NCBI GenBank assembly: GCA_003245715.1
Contig: QKCJ01000022.1
Coordinates: 1 to 43,744, forward strand
DNA length: 43,744 nt
From: a bacterium
GTDB lineage: Bacteria; Planctomycetota; SZUA-567
Direction of reading: 5' to 3'
Position 1 is the first letter of the stretch, and each line of letters opens with the position of its first letter. The notes under the pieces were generated by a model. It was not told the DNA's origin. It did no database searches and worked only from the letters and a program-made list of their open reading frames with translations. Below, one piece after another: positions 15,429-24,859 of the stretch. The position numbers were made by a program, and so were the translations under genes.

Positions 15429-18323
15429 TTAAAGAGCGAGCGGTTTCTGCCAGACGCCCTTGAGTTCATTGATACCTGAGTCAATAACAACAGCCCCCTT
15501 AATATCTCTGACCATGAAGACTTCACCTTCAGTAACTCTGCCAAGGCAGCCAACCGGAACAGAGTTTTCGCTCATGATTACTTCAAACGCAGCGGCGTTC
15601 TCTGGAGTAACTTCAACCACAAAGCGGCTGTTTGATTCACTGAAAAGAAGTGCTGCGGTATTATCAGATTCAATTCCGCAACGTGGCATATTCTTGAGTA
15701 TCAAGTCCATACCATAACCACCGGCGAAAGCCATCTCAGCCGCCGCAGCCGCCAGACCGCCCTCAGAGCAGTCATGGGCAGAACGCAAAAGCTTCTGCTT
15801 TGTACACTCGCTCATCGCTTTATAAGTCTGAGTTGATTCCTCAGGGCGAACCTTAGGAACGTTATTGCCGATTGCGCCGTTCTGAGCATAGAAGTGGCTG
15901 CCGCCAAGTTCGTTATAGGTCATACCAACAGCGTAGATCTTATTGCCCGGAGTTTTAACGTCCATTGTTATCGCGCAGTCAAGATCATCCATAACCGACA
16001 TCGCACTGATGAGCAGTGTTCCCGGGATGCAGATAGTATCTGATCCGACGCCGTATTCGTTATTGAGCGAGTCCTTACCGGAAATAAACGGAATGCCGTA
16101 AGCCTTGCCAAAGTCGTAACAGGCTTTTGACGCGCGGACAAGTCCGGCCAGACGGTCAGGCTTGTCGCAGTTACCCCAGCAGAAATTATCAAGAATCGCA
16201 CAGCGTTCAATTGAGCCACCCACGGCGATGATATTACGCAACGCTTCATCAATAGCTGAAGCTGCCATCCAGTACGGGTCAATATCAGAGTATTTCGGAT
16301 TCAGGCCATTTGAAACAACCAGTGCCTTTTTGTTGCCAAGAATCGGCGCAACAACCGCAGCATCACCCGGGCCGTCATCCTTAACACCAACCAGCGGCTT
16401 GACTACTGAATTTCCCTGAACCTCGTGGTCGTACTGGCGGATAATCCACTCTTTTGAGCAGACATTCCAGGCACTGAGGATATTATCGAGGTCGTCACTG
16501 AAATCCGACTTGGTTGACTTTGCCGGCTCAACATGCTTTGGTGTCGCCCAGACAGCTTCACGGGTAATACGCGGGCAACCGTCATGCAGGAAGTCCATCT
16601 CAAGATTAGCGACCTCAGTTCCTTCATAATTTAGGATCAACTTCTTGTCATTGCGGAACTTCGCGATTTCAGTGATAGAAACATTCTCCTCTTCTGCCAA
16701 CGCAAACAGCGCTTCAAGCTTGTCAGTATCAGCAGAAATAACCATTCGTTCCTGCGCTTCAGAAATCCATACCTCAGTATAGCTCAGACCTTCATACTTG
16801 AGCGGAATCTTGTCAAGGTCAACAGTGATACCGCAGGTCTCACCCATCTCGCCAAGTGCAGATGAAAGACCGCCAGCGCCGCAGTCAGTGATACAGGTAT
16901 AAAGCCCCTTGTCACGAGCGCGCAGAAGGAAGTCAAGAACCTTCTTCTCTTCAATCGGATTACCGATCTGAACTGCACCTGATGAAACCATCTCTGAATC
17001 CTCATCAAGCTCGACTGAGGAGAAGGTCGCGCCGTGAATACCGTCACGACCAGTTCCGCCACCGACAACCAGAGCCACCTGCCCTGAAGTCGGGAAGCGT
17101 TTCTCGCATTTATCCTTAGGGATCATCGCAAGGTTGCCGCAGAAGACCAGCGGGTTACCTGTATAACGGTAATCATAAAATACCGCGCCGTTAGTAGTCG
17201 GAATACCCATACGGTTGCCGTAATCGCGCACACCGCTTACAACGCCCTTCATGATACGCAGAGGATGCAGACAGCCCTTTGGCACGTCGTCCTTCGGCAT
17301 GTCAGGCAGACCAAAACAGAAGACGTCAGTATTCATCACCGGCTTACCGCCAAGACCGGTTCCCATCGGGTCACGGATACAGCCGCCGATACCGGTACCG
17401 GCACCACCGTAAGGCTCAATCGCTGAAGGATGGTTATGGGTCTCAACCTTGAAAGCCGCGCCCATCTCGCCGTCAAACTCAATAACACCAGAGTTGTCAA
17501 CAAATACAGACCAGCACCATTCTTTTTTAAGCTCGTTTGTAACCTTGGCAACAGTGTTCTTGAGGAGGTTGTCAATAACTTCCTCTTCGCCTGTGTCATC
17601 ATTGCGGTACTTGACAATCCCCTTGAAGGTCTTGTGTACGCAATGCTCACTCCAGGTCTGGGCGATGGTCTCAAGCTCAACGTCGGTAGGATTGCGGCCA
17701 AGCTTCTCAAAGTATGCCTGCGCTTCCTTCATCTCAGGCAGGCTCATGTAAAGCTGGCCTGAAATTGAAAGCTTCTCAAGTTCCTGATCTGAAAGACCTG
17801 AAAGAACTACTTCGGTCTTTTTAAATACATAAGGAGTGTTTACCGGCGCCTTGATCTGCACATCATGGCCGATTTCAAATTCTTCAATAACTTCGTTAGC
17901 AAGCAGACGGCGGGTAGCGTCAATCAGTTCCGGCTCAGTGATCTGACCTGAAACAATAAACTTGTGACTCTTTTTCAGCCATGAGGTCTCGATACCAAGA
18001 TCGCGCAGACCCTTTTTGACTGACTGCTCAACGGGGTCCATAACACCGGTTTTTCGCATAACTTCTACAGCCTTGCCAAGGTCCTCTGGTAGAACATGTG
18101 AATTAACGGCGAATTTATCCACAACCGCGTCAGCAAAAAATTCACGCCCGGCCTTCTGAGCGTCATCATCCGTAATGCTCTCACCGGCAATAGTATAAAC
18201 CTGAACCGCGCGAATAGCGGTCACACCACTCAAGCCAAAATCATGAAAATCATGAAGAACACCGCGCCCTTCCGAGTCATTCTTCTCATCAGCACACGCA
18301 ACCTCGATACGATAAATATTCAT
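15429..18323 (-). CDS. purL: Phosphoribosylformylglycinamidine synthase, PurS-PurL fusion
   Basis: A 964-aa enzyme of purine synthesis that converts FGAR to FGAM with ATP and ammonia. ATG at 18323 has AGGGA 7 nt upstream. The first 170 residues are not PurL: they resemble PurS, probably in two units (about 1-85 and 86-165, the second with MDPVEQSVKKGLRDLG). The synthetase core follows, with QTWSEHCVHKTF, VETHNHPSAIEPYGGAGTG, GGTGRDGIHGATF and the later GNSVVKPLVG and HDCSEGGLAAA motifs. No PurQ glutaminase domain is present, so ammonia must come from a separate PurQ encoded elsewhere. Such fused PurS-PurL proteins exist in several anaerobic lineages. Confidence 0.9.
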   Translation of the reverse strand: MNIYRIEVACADEKNDSEGRGVLHDFHDFGLSGVTAIRAVQVYTIAGESITDDDAQKAGREFFADAVVDKFAVNSHVLPEDLGKAVEVMRKTGVMDPVEQSVKKGLRDLGIETSWLKKSHKFIVSGQITEPELIDATRRLLANEVIEEFEIGHDVQIKAPVNTPYVFKKTEVVLSGLSDQELEKLSISGQLYMSLPEMKEAQAYFEKLGRNPTDVELETIAQTWSEHCVHKTFKGIVKYRNDDTGEEEVIDNLLKNTVAKVTNELKKEWCWSVFVDNSGVIEFDGEMGAAFKVETHNHPSAIEPYGGAGTGIGGCIRDPMGTGLGGKPVMNTDVFCFGLPDMPKDDVPKGCLHPLRIMKGVVSGVRDYGNRMGIPTTNGAVFYDYRYTGNPLVFCGNLAMIPKDKCEKRFPTSGQVALVVGGGTGRDGIHGATFSSVELDEDSEMVSSGAVQIGNPIEEKKVLDFLLRARDKGLYTCITDCGAGGLSSALGEMGETCGITVDLDKIPLKYEGLSYTEVWISEAQERMVISADTDKLEALFALAEEENVSITEIAKFRNDKKLILNYEGTEVANLEMDFLHDGCPRITREAVWATPKHVEPAKSTKSDFSDDLDNILSAWNVCSKEWIIRQYDHEVQGNSVVKPLVGVKDDGPGDAAVVAPILGNKKALVVSNGLNPKYSDIDPYWMAASAIDEALRNIIAVGGSIERCAILDNFCWGNCDKPDRLAGLVRASKACYDFGKAYGIPFISGKDSLNNEYGVGSDTICIPGTLLISAMSVMDDLDCAITMDVKTPGNKIYAVGMTYNELGGSHFYAQNGAIGNNVPKVRPEESTQTYKAMSECTKQKLLRSAHDCSEGGLAAAAAEMAFAGGYGMDLILKNMPRCGIESDNTAALLFSESNSRFVVEVTPENAAAFEVIMSENSVPVGCLGRVTEGEVFMVRDIKGAVVIDSGINELKGVWQKPLAL

Positions 18324-18542
18324 CAAAAAGTCCCTTTTTCCGGAAACAGTAAGTTATCAGGTATTTTTCACCACAATCAGGCGAATGGTAAAAGTCGGTA
18401 AATTCCGTAAAAATACAGAATATATCCGTTTATCAGTTATATATTTTGCGGATTCTGACGCCCATGTCAACGGTTATGGTTGAAAATGACATTCGGGAAG
18501 TAAATTAATTTGGCATAAATACTATAAATGCTTTTATTCCAG
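18324..18542. other. Intergenic region upstream of purL
   Basis: 219 nt, AT-rich. The minus strand has a consensus TTGACA (18470-18465), but no well-spaced TATAAT follows; AT-rich candidates start 17 to 21 nt away. No riboswitch fold is recognised by eye. It presumably holds the purL promoter and the 3' end of the NapH-like transcript. Confidence 0.4.
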
Positions 18543-20096
18543 CTATTTAATACCGAATTTACGGGATATTGCCGAAGATGGACATTTATTAATACAGCTG
18601 CCGCAGGAGATACATTCAGGACCGCCCGCTTCCGTAGCGACATCAAACTCCACCGGACACACTGAATTACAGTGCATGCAGCTGACACAGGTCGGATCTT
18701 TCACCTCGATGCGCAGAATCGAGAACCTGTGAAAAATAGCATAAATCGCCCCAAGCGGACAGATAACGCGGCAGAAAAAGCGGGAGACAAAAATGCAGGC
18801 AATAACTACAAACAAAGTAATCAGCAGACGCGGGATATTCAGAGAGGTCGTCTGATAGAACATCTGCTCCAGATCAATCCCGTTGGAAATACGCGCCGGG
18901 AGATCAGCTTCAAATACCGCAACAGGGCAATATGTACAGAAAAGCGGCCAGTAATCAAGCTTGACCTTGCTCTGCGGGGAGGTTACTACCAGTCCGCCTT
19001 TATCAAGCATATTGGGGACAAGAAACGGCGGGAGTTTTATCGAATCTCCGGGGGCAAGTTTATTCTCATATCGGCGGTCTTCCGGTGCTTGCCAGACAAT
19101 ACCCGAGCCGGGCTGGCTACTGCCGTCTTCAGCATAAAACGCCGCACTCAGAGAAAAACCGTCAATTGGCTTGTCGCTGATATTGACAACCGTCATCTCA
19201 ACCTTGAGCAGGTTTGTCTTCTGTGTTATTGATTTATGGAACGGCTCGGGCGCTGTTTCTTTAGCCACGGCGGTTTCTGTCTTGGTGTTTGAGGATCCGA
19301 ATATATCAAGATTCTTGAGCTTTTTAAAGTTGTTACCGGAAGGTGGCGGTGTCTCACTAAGGTTATTTAGCTTGACACTTGCCGGTGGTTTCCCGGTTGC
19401 AGCAGCTTGAGGAGACGAAAGACCCAAAGGCTTGATTGAGCGGCCGAAAGTCGGGGCAGTGTTGAGGCTCTCTGAAGTATTCAGGCCATTACCTTTGAGT
19501 AATTCCTGAGGTACCGGGCAGAATTTCTTATCAGCAGCAGCGTGTGAATCAGCAGAGGAGTCTGACTTTGCAGCTGAATCAAGTGTCGGCTTGCCAAAGC
19601 TGCTGAAAGCGCCGAAACCGCCGGTTTTAACCTTTGGCGCGGGCGGGTATTTACTGATTTCAGGTTTTTCGACCTTGATATAGCCGGTTTTTGGCTGATA
19701 ACCAAAAAGGAAAGTCAGGAAAAATACTGTCAGAAAAAGTATTACATATTTAAAATAGCGGAAGAAACGTGGAATTTTAAACTTTTTACCCGGTATTTTA
19801 TAGACGACTTCCTGCGCCAGTCCAACCGGGCAGGCAAAGCCGCAGACCAGACGCCCGCAGACCACAGCGATGGCCAGAATCGTCCCAAGAGCAAAAGCCG
19901 GAATCGCCCGCACCCCGAAGCCATACCCGACGACTCCGATAGGGCAGGAAAATGTCGCCCACGGACAGCCATGGCAATTGAACCCCGGCGCACAGATATT
20001 GCGCGCAGAGAGGCCGAAGATATTGAGGTTATAGATAAAAGCCGATACAAGCGCGGTAAAATGCCGCACCTGAAAGCCAAATGGTGTTTTTTTCAT
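18543..20096 (-). CDS. NapH-like membrane iron-sulfur protein with long linker
   Basis: A 517-aa membrane protein related to the NapH/CcoG/NosR electron-transfer group. The N-terminal half has cysteine motifs CAPGFNCHGCPWATFSCP and CGRLVCGFACP with two or three membrane helices. A poorly conserved, proline/serine-rich extracytoplasmic stretch of about 270 residues follows (about 140-410), including a beta-rich part (VEMTVVNISDKPIDGF). The second half has CTYCP, a CRVICPLG motif and two ferredoxin-type 4Fe-4S clusters (CVSCMHCNSVCP and CISCGSCINKCP). It probably passes electrons across the membrane; partner and direction are unknown. ATG at 20096 is preferred over the TTG two codons earlier. 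It follows an 80-aa membrane gene in the selAB transcription unit. Confidence 0.75.
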   Translation of the reverse strand: MKKTPFGFQVRHFTALVSAFIYNLNIFGLSARNICAPGFNCHGCPWATFSCPIGVVGYGFGVRAIPAFALGTILAIAVVCGRLVCGFACPVGLAQEVVYKIPGKKFKIPRFFRYFKYVILFLTVFFLTFLFGYQPKTGYIKVEKPEISKYPPAPKVKTGGFGAFSSFGKPTLDSAAKSDSSADSHAAADKKFCPVPQELLKGNGLNTSESLNTAPTFGRSIKPLGLSSPQAAATGKPPASVKLNNLSETPPPSGNNFKKLKNLDIFGSSNTKTETAVAKETAPEPFHKSITQKTNLLKVEMTVVNISDKPIDGFSLSAAFYAEDGSSQPGSGIVWQAPEDRRYENKLAPGDSIKLPPFLVPNMLDKGGLVVTSPQSKVKLDYWPLFCTYCPVAVFEADLPARISNGIDLEQMFYQTTSLNIPRLLITLFVVIACIFVSRFFCRVICPLGAIYAIFHRFSILRIEVKDPTCVSCMHCNSVCPVEFDVATEAGGPECISCGSCINKCPSSAISRKFGIK

Positions 20097-20152
20097 CAGC
20101 AACCCGTTAATTTATGAGAGAAAACGCACCGCGTCTTCTGAAATTATTGTTG

Positions 20153-20395
20153 TCAGGTAGGGCAGTCATTAGCCTGAGCTGCGTCGGGAAAAAGAGAATC
20201 CGCGTTGTATAATTTGCCCTTACCGGTACGCATCAGCATACCGTCTTCAAGTGTTTTGACGAACTTGTCGCCTTTTACATTTTCCGGTTTGTCATCCTGA
20301 AATGAAAATACATCATACCCTTCACCGGTGAAAGAATACACTAGGAGGAAGATACATACCGCAATCAGGAATATTCTGAGCAATAATTTAAACAT
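20153..20395 (-). CDS. Small single-helix membrane protein
   Basis: An 80-aa protein I do not recognise. Residues 3-24 form one hydrophobic helix or uncleaved signal (LLLRIFLIAVCIFLLVY), followed by a short polar tail outside the cytoplasm with one cysteine near the end (NDCPT). It begins 8 nt after selB and lies 56 nt before the NapH-like gene, so it is probably the partner of that protein. The ATG at 20395 has only a weak binding site. The open frame length and position between tightly packed genes support a real gene. Confidence 0.6.
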   Translation of the reverse strand: MFKLLLRIFLIAVCIFLLVYSFTGEGYDVFSFQDDKPENVKGDKFVKTLEDGMLMRTGKGKLYNADSLFPDAAQANDCPT

Positions 20396-20403
20396 AAGCT
20401 GGT

Positions 20404-22329
20404 TTATTCAGTGTGACTCAGCACACGAACTTCACCACTCCTTCTGGTCAGTCCTGAAGAATCAAAAAACTCAAGCATACCAACGGCAAAATTCCTGGAA
20501 GCACCGGAAATATCCCGCCACTGAGCAATAGTAATTTCATCATTACGCCGCAAAAAGTCAAGCAAAATACCTCTGCATTCGTCAACAACACCTTTGCTTA
20601 CAAGGTAATTGTCAATAAAATACGCCTCTCCTTCGCCGGTTAAAAGACGGAATATCAATTTCATATCAGCCTCACAAGCCCCGATAGCCGTTTTCAGATC
20701 ACCACGCGCCGGTGGTCTTATTCCGGCTTCGGCGATAACCTGTCTGGTCTGTTCAAGCAGAGCCATCTGGTGCTTACTGATATTAGGCGAAAAATCAGCA
20801 AGCGCAAGGCGGTTATTATTGAGCTTAAACCCGCCCGTACCGGTAAGAATTTTACAGAGGTCAGCAAACGCATCAACATTAATATTCAGCATCGGGCAGA
20901 TATTTTCAGCGTCTATGCCCCAGTAATAAGGCCGTCTGGTATGAAAAGCCGTCAGAAGCCGCCTGATATCTCCGATAAACTCAGTAAGTCGGGTATTGAC
21001 CAGCCATGCCTTTTTACCGATTTTAGTCAGTATACCATCCGAACCCAATTTATTAAAATCCGTCAGTGCCTTTTCAGCCGTTTTATGCGAGAGAATATTG
21101 ATATCAGAAAGCGTGCAGATCATCTTTGAGCCAGACAATACCTCGCAGGCAGTAAAATCGCCGGACTCAAGATATTTAACCGACTCCTCAAACCTGCCCA
21201 TATCCAGCAGCGCCGCTCGCCTCAATGGATAATCCGCTGAAGATAACACAGTTCCACCACCAACAGTCATGCGCGGGGATTGTGTACGCAGGATGAATTT
21301 GTCACCGGCAGCAACCACCAGAGGCTCAGTAAAACGTACGTGCGCAAATCCCTCAGCTCCGGGCAGAAGAGAATCGCAGGCAATAAGTTTGACCGAAACA
21401 TTTGTCGAGGCGGTACCGGTATGCAGACGGAAGTTTTCAGTACGCTTGAAAGTAAAAGCGTCATCGGTGTTTTTTATCAGGATTATTGCGCCGGTTGTTT
21501 TCTGATAAGCGCCGGGGGCGTAAACCGTCATTCCCCTGCTGATTAAAGCTGCAGGAAAATCGCGGATATTAATAGCGGCACACGCACCACTTACAGCCTT
21601 CTGAACATCCATCTGATAACTCTGAACCGAGCGTACCCGGCATAAATTATCATTGATGACCAGCTCGTCTCCAGCCTGCGCAAAACCTGAAATCGGCACG
21701 CCGGTAACAACCGTACCAAAGCCCTTTACACTAAATCGCCTCTCGACATTAATACGAAAAGCCCGCTCATCTTCATACGCAAAAGCGTTGTCAACCAGTT
21801 CCCGCAAAGCCGTGCGCACCGCAGAAATTCCGTCCATGGTTATATTAGAGCAGGACAAGATAGCCGCAGATTCAAAACCTGCCTTAGCCATAAAAGCGGA
21901 AACATCATTCTTCAGAATCTCAAGGTAATCCCTGTCAACCAGATCAGCCTTGGTTATGACCACCATCACCTGCGGCTTGCGCAGCAGGGATACAATCCGC
22001 AAATGCTCAATGGTTTGCGGCATTATGCCATCGTCAGCAGCAATCACCAGCATCAGGATATCAATAGTCGAAGCACCCGCGACCATATTGCGGATAAAAT
22101 CCTCATGCCCCGGAACGTCAACAATACCGGCAATACGGCCACCGGGGAAACGGCACGGCGCAAAACCAAGGTCAATTGTCAGGCCACGGTCTTTCTCCTC
22201 CTTAAGCCGGTCGGTCTCACACCCGGTAAGCAGACGCACCAGCGAGGTCTTGCCATGGTCAACATGGCCAGCCGTTCCGATCATTACCGGCAAGACCGTT
22301 CCTTCAACCTCGCGCACCATCGTCATCAT
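20404..22329 (-). CDS. selB: Selenocysteine-specific elongation factor SelB
   Basis: A 641-aa GTPase that delivers selenocysteinyl-tRNA to UGA codons marked by a SECIS hairpin. The G1 loop GHVDHGKT is at residues 21-28, followed by DRGLTIDLGFA (switch I), DVPGHE (G3) and TKAD (G4). EF-Tu-like beta-barrel domains follow, and the last 250 residues hold the winged-helix repeats that bind the mRNA hairpin. ATG at 22329 overlaps the selA stop by 4 nt (ATGA), with GAGG just upstream inside selA; an ATG at codon 16 is the other possible start. It is placed directly after selA, the usual order, which implies selenoproteins in this organism. Confidence 0.93.
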   Translation of the reverse strand: MMTMVREVEGTVLPVMIGTAGHVDHGKTSLVRLLTGCETDRLKEEKDRGLTIDLGFAPCRFPGGRIAGIVDVPGHEDFIRNMVAGASTIDILMLVIAADDGIMPQTIEHLRIVSLLRKPQVMVVITKADLVDRDYLEILKNDVSAFMAKAGFESAAILSCSNITMDGISAVRTALRELVDNAFAYEDERAFRINVERRFSVKGFGTVVTGVPISGFAQAGDELVINDNLCRVRSVQSYQMDVQKAVSGACAAINIRDFPAALISRGMTVYAPGAYQKTTGAIILIKNTDDAFTFKRTENFRLHTGTASTNVSVKLIACDSLLPGAEGFAHVRFTEPLVVAAGDKFILRTQSPRMTVGGGTVLSSADYPLRRAALLDMGRFEESVKYLESGDFTACEVLSGSKMICTLSDINILSHKTAEKALTDFNKLGSDGILTKIGKKAWLVNTRLTEFIGDIRRLLTAFHTRRPYYWGIDAENICPMLNINVDAFADLCKILTGTGGFKLNNNRLALADFSPNISKHQMALLEQTRQVIAEAGIRPPARGDLKTAIGACEADMKLIFRLLTGEGEAYFIDNYLVSKGVVDECRGILLDFLRRNDEITIAQWRDISGASRNFAVGMLEFFDSSGLTRRSGEVRVLSHTE

Positions 22330-23750
22330 GCCTCACCCTCTATAACGCCCGAGGAATCAAATAAAGACCGTACTTTATCGGCAAGTATCTGAGCCTGCCC
22401 AGGAAGCAGGGTTATCATTTCAAGCATGACTGCGTTATCAGAGATGCGGCCGAAAATCCCTGCAGCACGAAGTTTGGCAGAGAACGAATTACATGAACCA
22501 TTTTTAAGCTCGATACGCACAGCAACAGACGGAACAGTTTCATCAGGAATCGAGCCGCTGCCAACGTAGGCGGCACTCTCAACAATACCCACCTCAATCT
22601 CAAAAAGATCAGACAAAGAATCAACAACCATCGCCGCTTCATCAAGCATCTGACGTTTGGATTTATCAAGCATGCAATAGAAAGGAATCGACCGGCGATA
22701 TTCATTATTGACCCACAAGACAAGAGTAGCTTCGAGTGCGGCAAGGGTCAGTTTGCAGACCCTGAACATCCGGGCAAAGGGATTCTTGCGGATTTTTTTG
22801 ATGATAGCAGCCTTGCCACAGATAATCCCGCACTGCGGCCCGCCGATAAGCTTGTCCCCACTGAAGCACGCAATATCAGCACCCGCCGCCAGTGAATCCC
22901 TGACCAGCGGCTCATCAGGCAAACCCCACTCAGATAAATTAACCAGCGCCCCACTACCAAGGTCATCAACTGAATATACTCCAAGGCGTTTGGCAAGCGG
23001 TGCAAGTTCGGTAATCCCGGGTGTCGCGCCAAACCCTCGTACCCGGTAATTAGAAGTATGAACATGGATAATCGCGCCTGTTATGTCCTCACAATAGGCT
23101 TTCTCGTAATCAGAAAGATGGGTGCGGTTGGTTGTACCAACCTCGCGCATTATAGCATTACTCATCTGCATGACATCAGGCATGCGAAATGCCCCGCCAA
23201 TCTCGATAAGCTGCCCGCGGCTGATTATCGCCTCTCTTGCGGCGGACAATGTATTGAGCACCAGCATCGTCGCCGCTGCATTATTATTAACAACCGTTGC
23301 TGCTTCACAGCCTGTAAGCTCCCGCAGCATCCACTCGATTTGTTCTTCACGCAGCGAGCGGTTTCCTGTGTCGATATCAGTCTGAAGGATGGTATAACGC
23401 CCTGCCCCTTCAATTGCCGCAAGCGCCTGGTCTGATAAAGCCGCGCGACCGATACCGGTGTGCAGCAGAATACCGCTGGCATTGATTACCGGACGCGAGC
23501 TGGGGTTGCAGAGACGGGAAAGATCTTCCTCTGCGCGTCTTGAAATTGACTCAACGGTAATAGAAGAAACGCTGCCGGAAAGTATGGACTTGCGGTATTG
23601 CTCAAGCATTGTACGAAGCTTTGCCGCAACCAGCCCCGCCCCGAACTCTGCGGATAACTCTTTACCGGCCGGTGATTCGAGGATCGAACCGATTGCCGGG
23701 ATATTGCGCAGAGCATCCTTCTGTTCCTGGGAAAGCTCATTCTGGCTCAT
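22326..23750 (-). CDS. selA: L-seryl-tRNA(Sec) selenium transferase SelA
   Basis: A 474-aa pyridoxal-phosphate enzyme that turns seryl-tRNA(Sec) into selenocysteinyl-tRNA(Sec). The PLP lysine is K300 in CFSGDKLIGGPQCG. Other family segments are RPVINASGILLHTGIGR near residue 85, VNNNAAATML near 150 and REVGTTNRTHLSDYE near 200. ATG at 23750 is favoured because GGAG sits 8 nt upstream; the GTG three codons earlier has none. The ATG overlaps the stop of spoIIM by 4 nt. The enzyme length is normal. Confidence 0.95.
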   Translation of the reverse strand: MSQNELSQEQKDALRNIPAIGSILESPAGKELSAEFGAGLVAAKLRTMLEQYRKSILSGSVSSITVESISRRAEEDLSRLCNPSSRPVINASGILLHTGIGRAALSDQALAAIEGAGRYTILQTDIDTGNRSLREEQIEWMLRELTGCEAATVVNNNAAATMLVLNTLSAAREAIISRGQLIEIGGAFRMPDVMQMSNAIMREVGTTNRTHLSDYEKAYCEDITGAIIHVHTSNYRVRGFGATPGITELAPLAKRLGVYSVDDLGSGALVNLSEWGLPDEPLVRDSLAAGADIACFSGDKLIGGPQCGIICGKAAIIKKIRKNPFARMFRVCKLTLAALEATLVLWVNNEYRRSIPFYCMLDKSKRQMLDEAAMVVDSLSDLFEIEVGIVESAAYVGSGSIPDETVPSVAVRIELKNGSCNSFSAKLRAAGIFGRISDNAVMLEMITLLPGQAQILADKVRSLFDSSGVIEGEA

Positions 23751-24790
23751 ACATGACACTCCGCCAGTAATGCCGCATGTTCCTGCTCCAGACTGTCAGA
23801 TTTCAGATCAGCACGTTTCTGCAAGATAAAACCGATAAAGATATAACTGGCCCAGAATATTGCGGTTGCACCGGCAAAAATCAGCCTTTGTGTTGTGGTA
23901 AGATAGCTTTGGCGCACAAAGCTTTCAATAATAGCCGCAATCAGAAGCATTCCGCCAACCCCCATAACAATTCCGAAGGCTTCACGTCCGGCAAGGATCA
24001 GACTGTGTGTGCGGCTGTAGCGCCCCGGGGAAATTACCGCTTTTCCAAGCTGCAGACCAGCCCCGCCGGATAAAACAATCGCCCCGAGTTCAGTCACGCC
24101 ATGCGGGAGTACCCACGCCCAGTACTCGGCGTAAATCCCGTTTAAATGATGCACAGCTGTGAAAACACCAAGTATCATCCCGTTATAAAAAATAAGCAGA
24201 ACTGTCGGGATAGCCGCAAGAACGCCGGAAGCCAGTGAAAGCATGCCGACCCTGAAATTATTGGTGAATAAAAAAGCGGCAAAAAAACTCTTTGAGCCGT
24301 CAGACTGCTCACGGCCTGACCGGAGAAATTCCACAAGCTGCTCCCGACCAGCCCCAAGACGTCTGATCTCACTCTCAGGCATAAGCGCGTAAGTAGCGGC
24401 CGGATCACTGACCGACGCCTTATATCCGGCCAGCACTCCACCAAGCATAAGTAAAAAAGAGAGCAAATGGAATTTCCAGCCCCTGGCAATACATCGCGCA
24501 AAACCACCAAAGACAAATTTGATCGCCCGCTTGCCAAGAGCATCACGCTGAGGAAGATATAAAATACAGTGTGCGCTGGCTAAAAGCGAATTAAGATACA
24601 GCTGTAACTGAGGGTCACGCAATCTGCTTCTAACCTGTGCAAGATCAACTGTAGTTCTGCGATACAGTATATCAAGACGGTTAAGCTCCTCGGGAGTCAT
24701 CCGCCTTACACCGCCCCAGCGGGAAGTTTTTGCGACTAAATCTTCTAGCTCTTTCCATTCCTGCTTGCGCCGGGATAAAAATTCTGACAT
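23747..24790 (-). CDS. Stage II sporulation protein M family (DUF95) membrane protein
   Basis: A 347-aa polytopic membrane protein of the SpoIIM/DUF95 family. In sporulating Firmicutes SpoIIM acts in engulfment, but the family is widespread in non-sporulating bacteria, where its role is unknown. The first 90 residues are cytosolic and helical, with LDILYRRTTVDLAQVRSRL as typical for the family. Five or six membrane helices follow, including the signature VLPHGVTELGAIVLSGGAGL near residue 225. It faces an RDD-family gene across a 69-nt gap; SpoIIM and RDD genes are common neighbours. Its stop overlaps selA, so it leads the spoIIM-selA-selB unit, an arrangement I would not have predicted. Confidence 0.85.
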   Translation of the reverse strand: MSEFLSRRKQEWKELEDLVAKTSRWGGVRRMTPEELNRLDILYRRTTVDLAQVRSRLRDPQLQLYLNSLLASAHCILYLPQRDALGKRAIKFVFGGFARCIARGWKFHLLSFLLMLGGVLAGYKASVSDPAATYALMPESEIRRLGAGREQLVEFLRSGREQSDGSKSFFAAFLFTNNFRVGMLSLASGVLAAIPTVLLIFYNGMILGVFTAVHHLNGIYAEYWAWVLPHGVTELGAIVLSGGAGLQLGKAVISPGRYSRTHSLILAGREAFGIVMGVGGMLLIAAIIESFVRQSYLTTTQRLIFAGATAIFWASYIFIGFILQKRADLKSDSLEQEHAALLAECHV

Positions 24791-24818
24791 AATAAACCTG
24801 TAAATAAAATTTTATAAT

Positions 24819-24846
24819 AATATATAATATACCAAAATAATCTCAA
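24819..24846 (-). promoter_or_regulatory. Possible promoter of the spoIIM-selAB unit
   Basis: Minus strand TTGAGA (24846-24841), 16-nt spacer, TATATT (24824-24819). The gap is so AT-rich that other -10 hexamers are possible. Confidence 0.3.
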
Positions 24847-24859
24847 ATTAAAGGAAAAA

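Noticed and set aside
20404..23750. Search for a selenoprotein gene with in-frame TGA in the window
   Set aside because: None of the genes ending in TGA continues into a recognisable domain, and no SECIS-like hairpin is evident next to such a stop.
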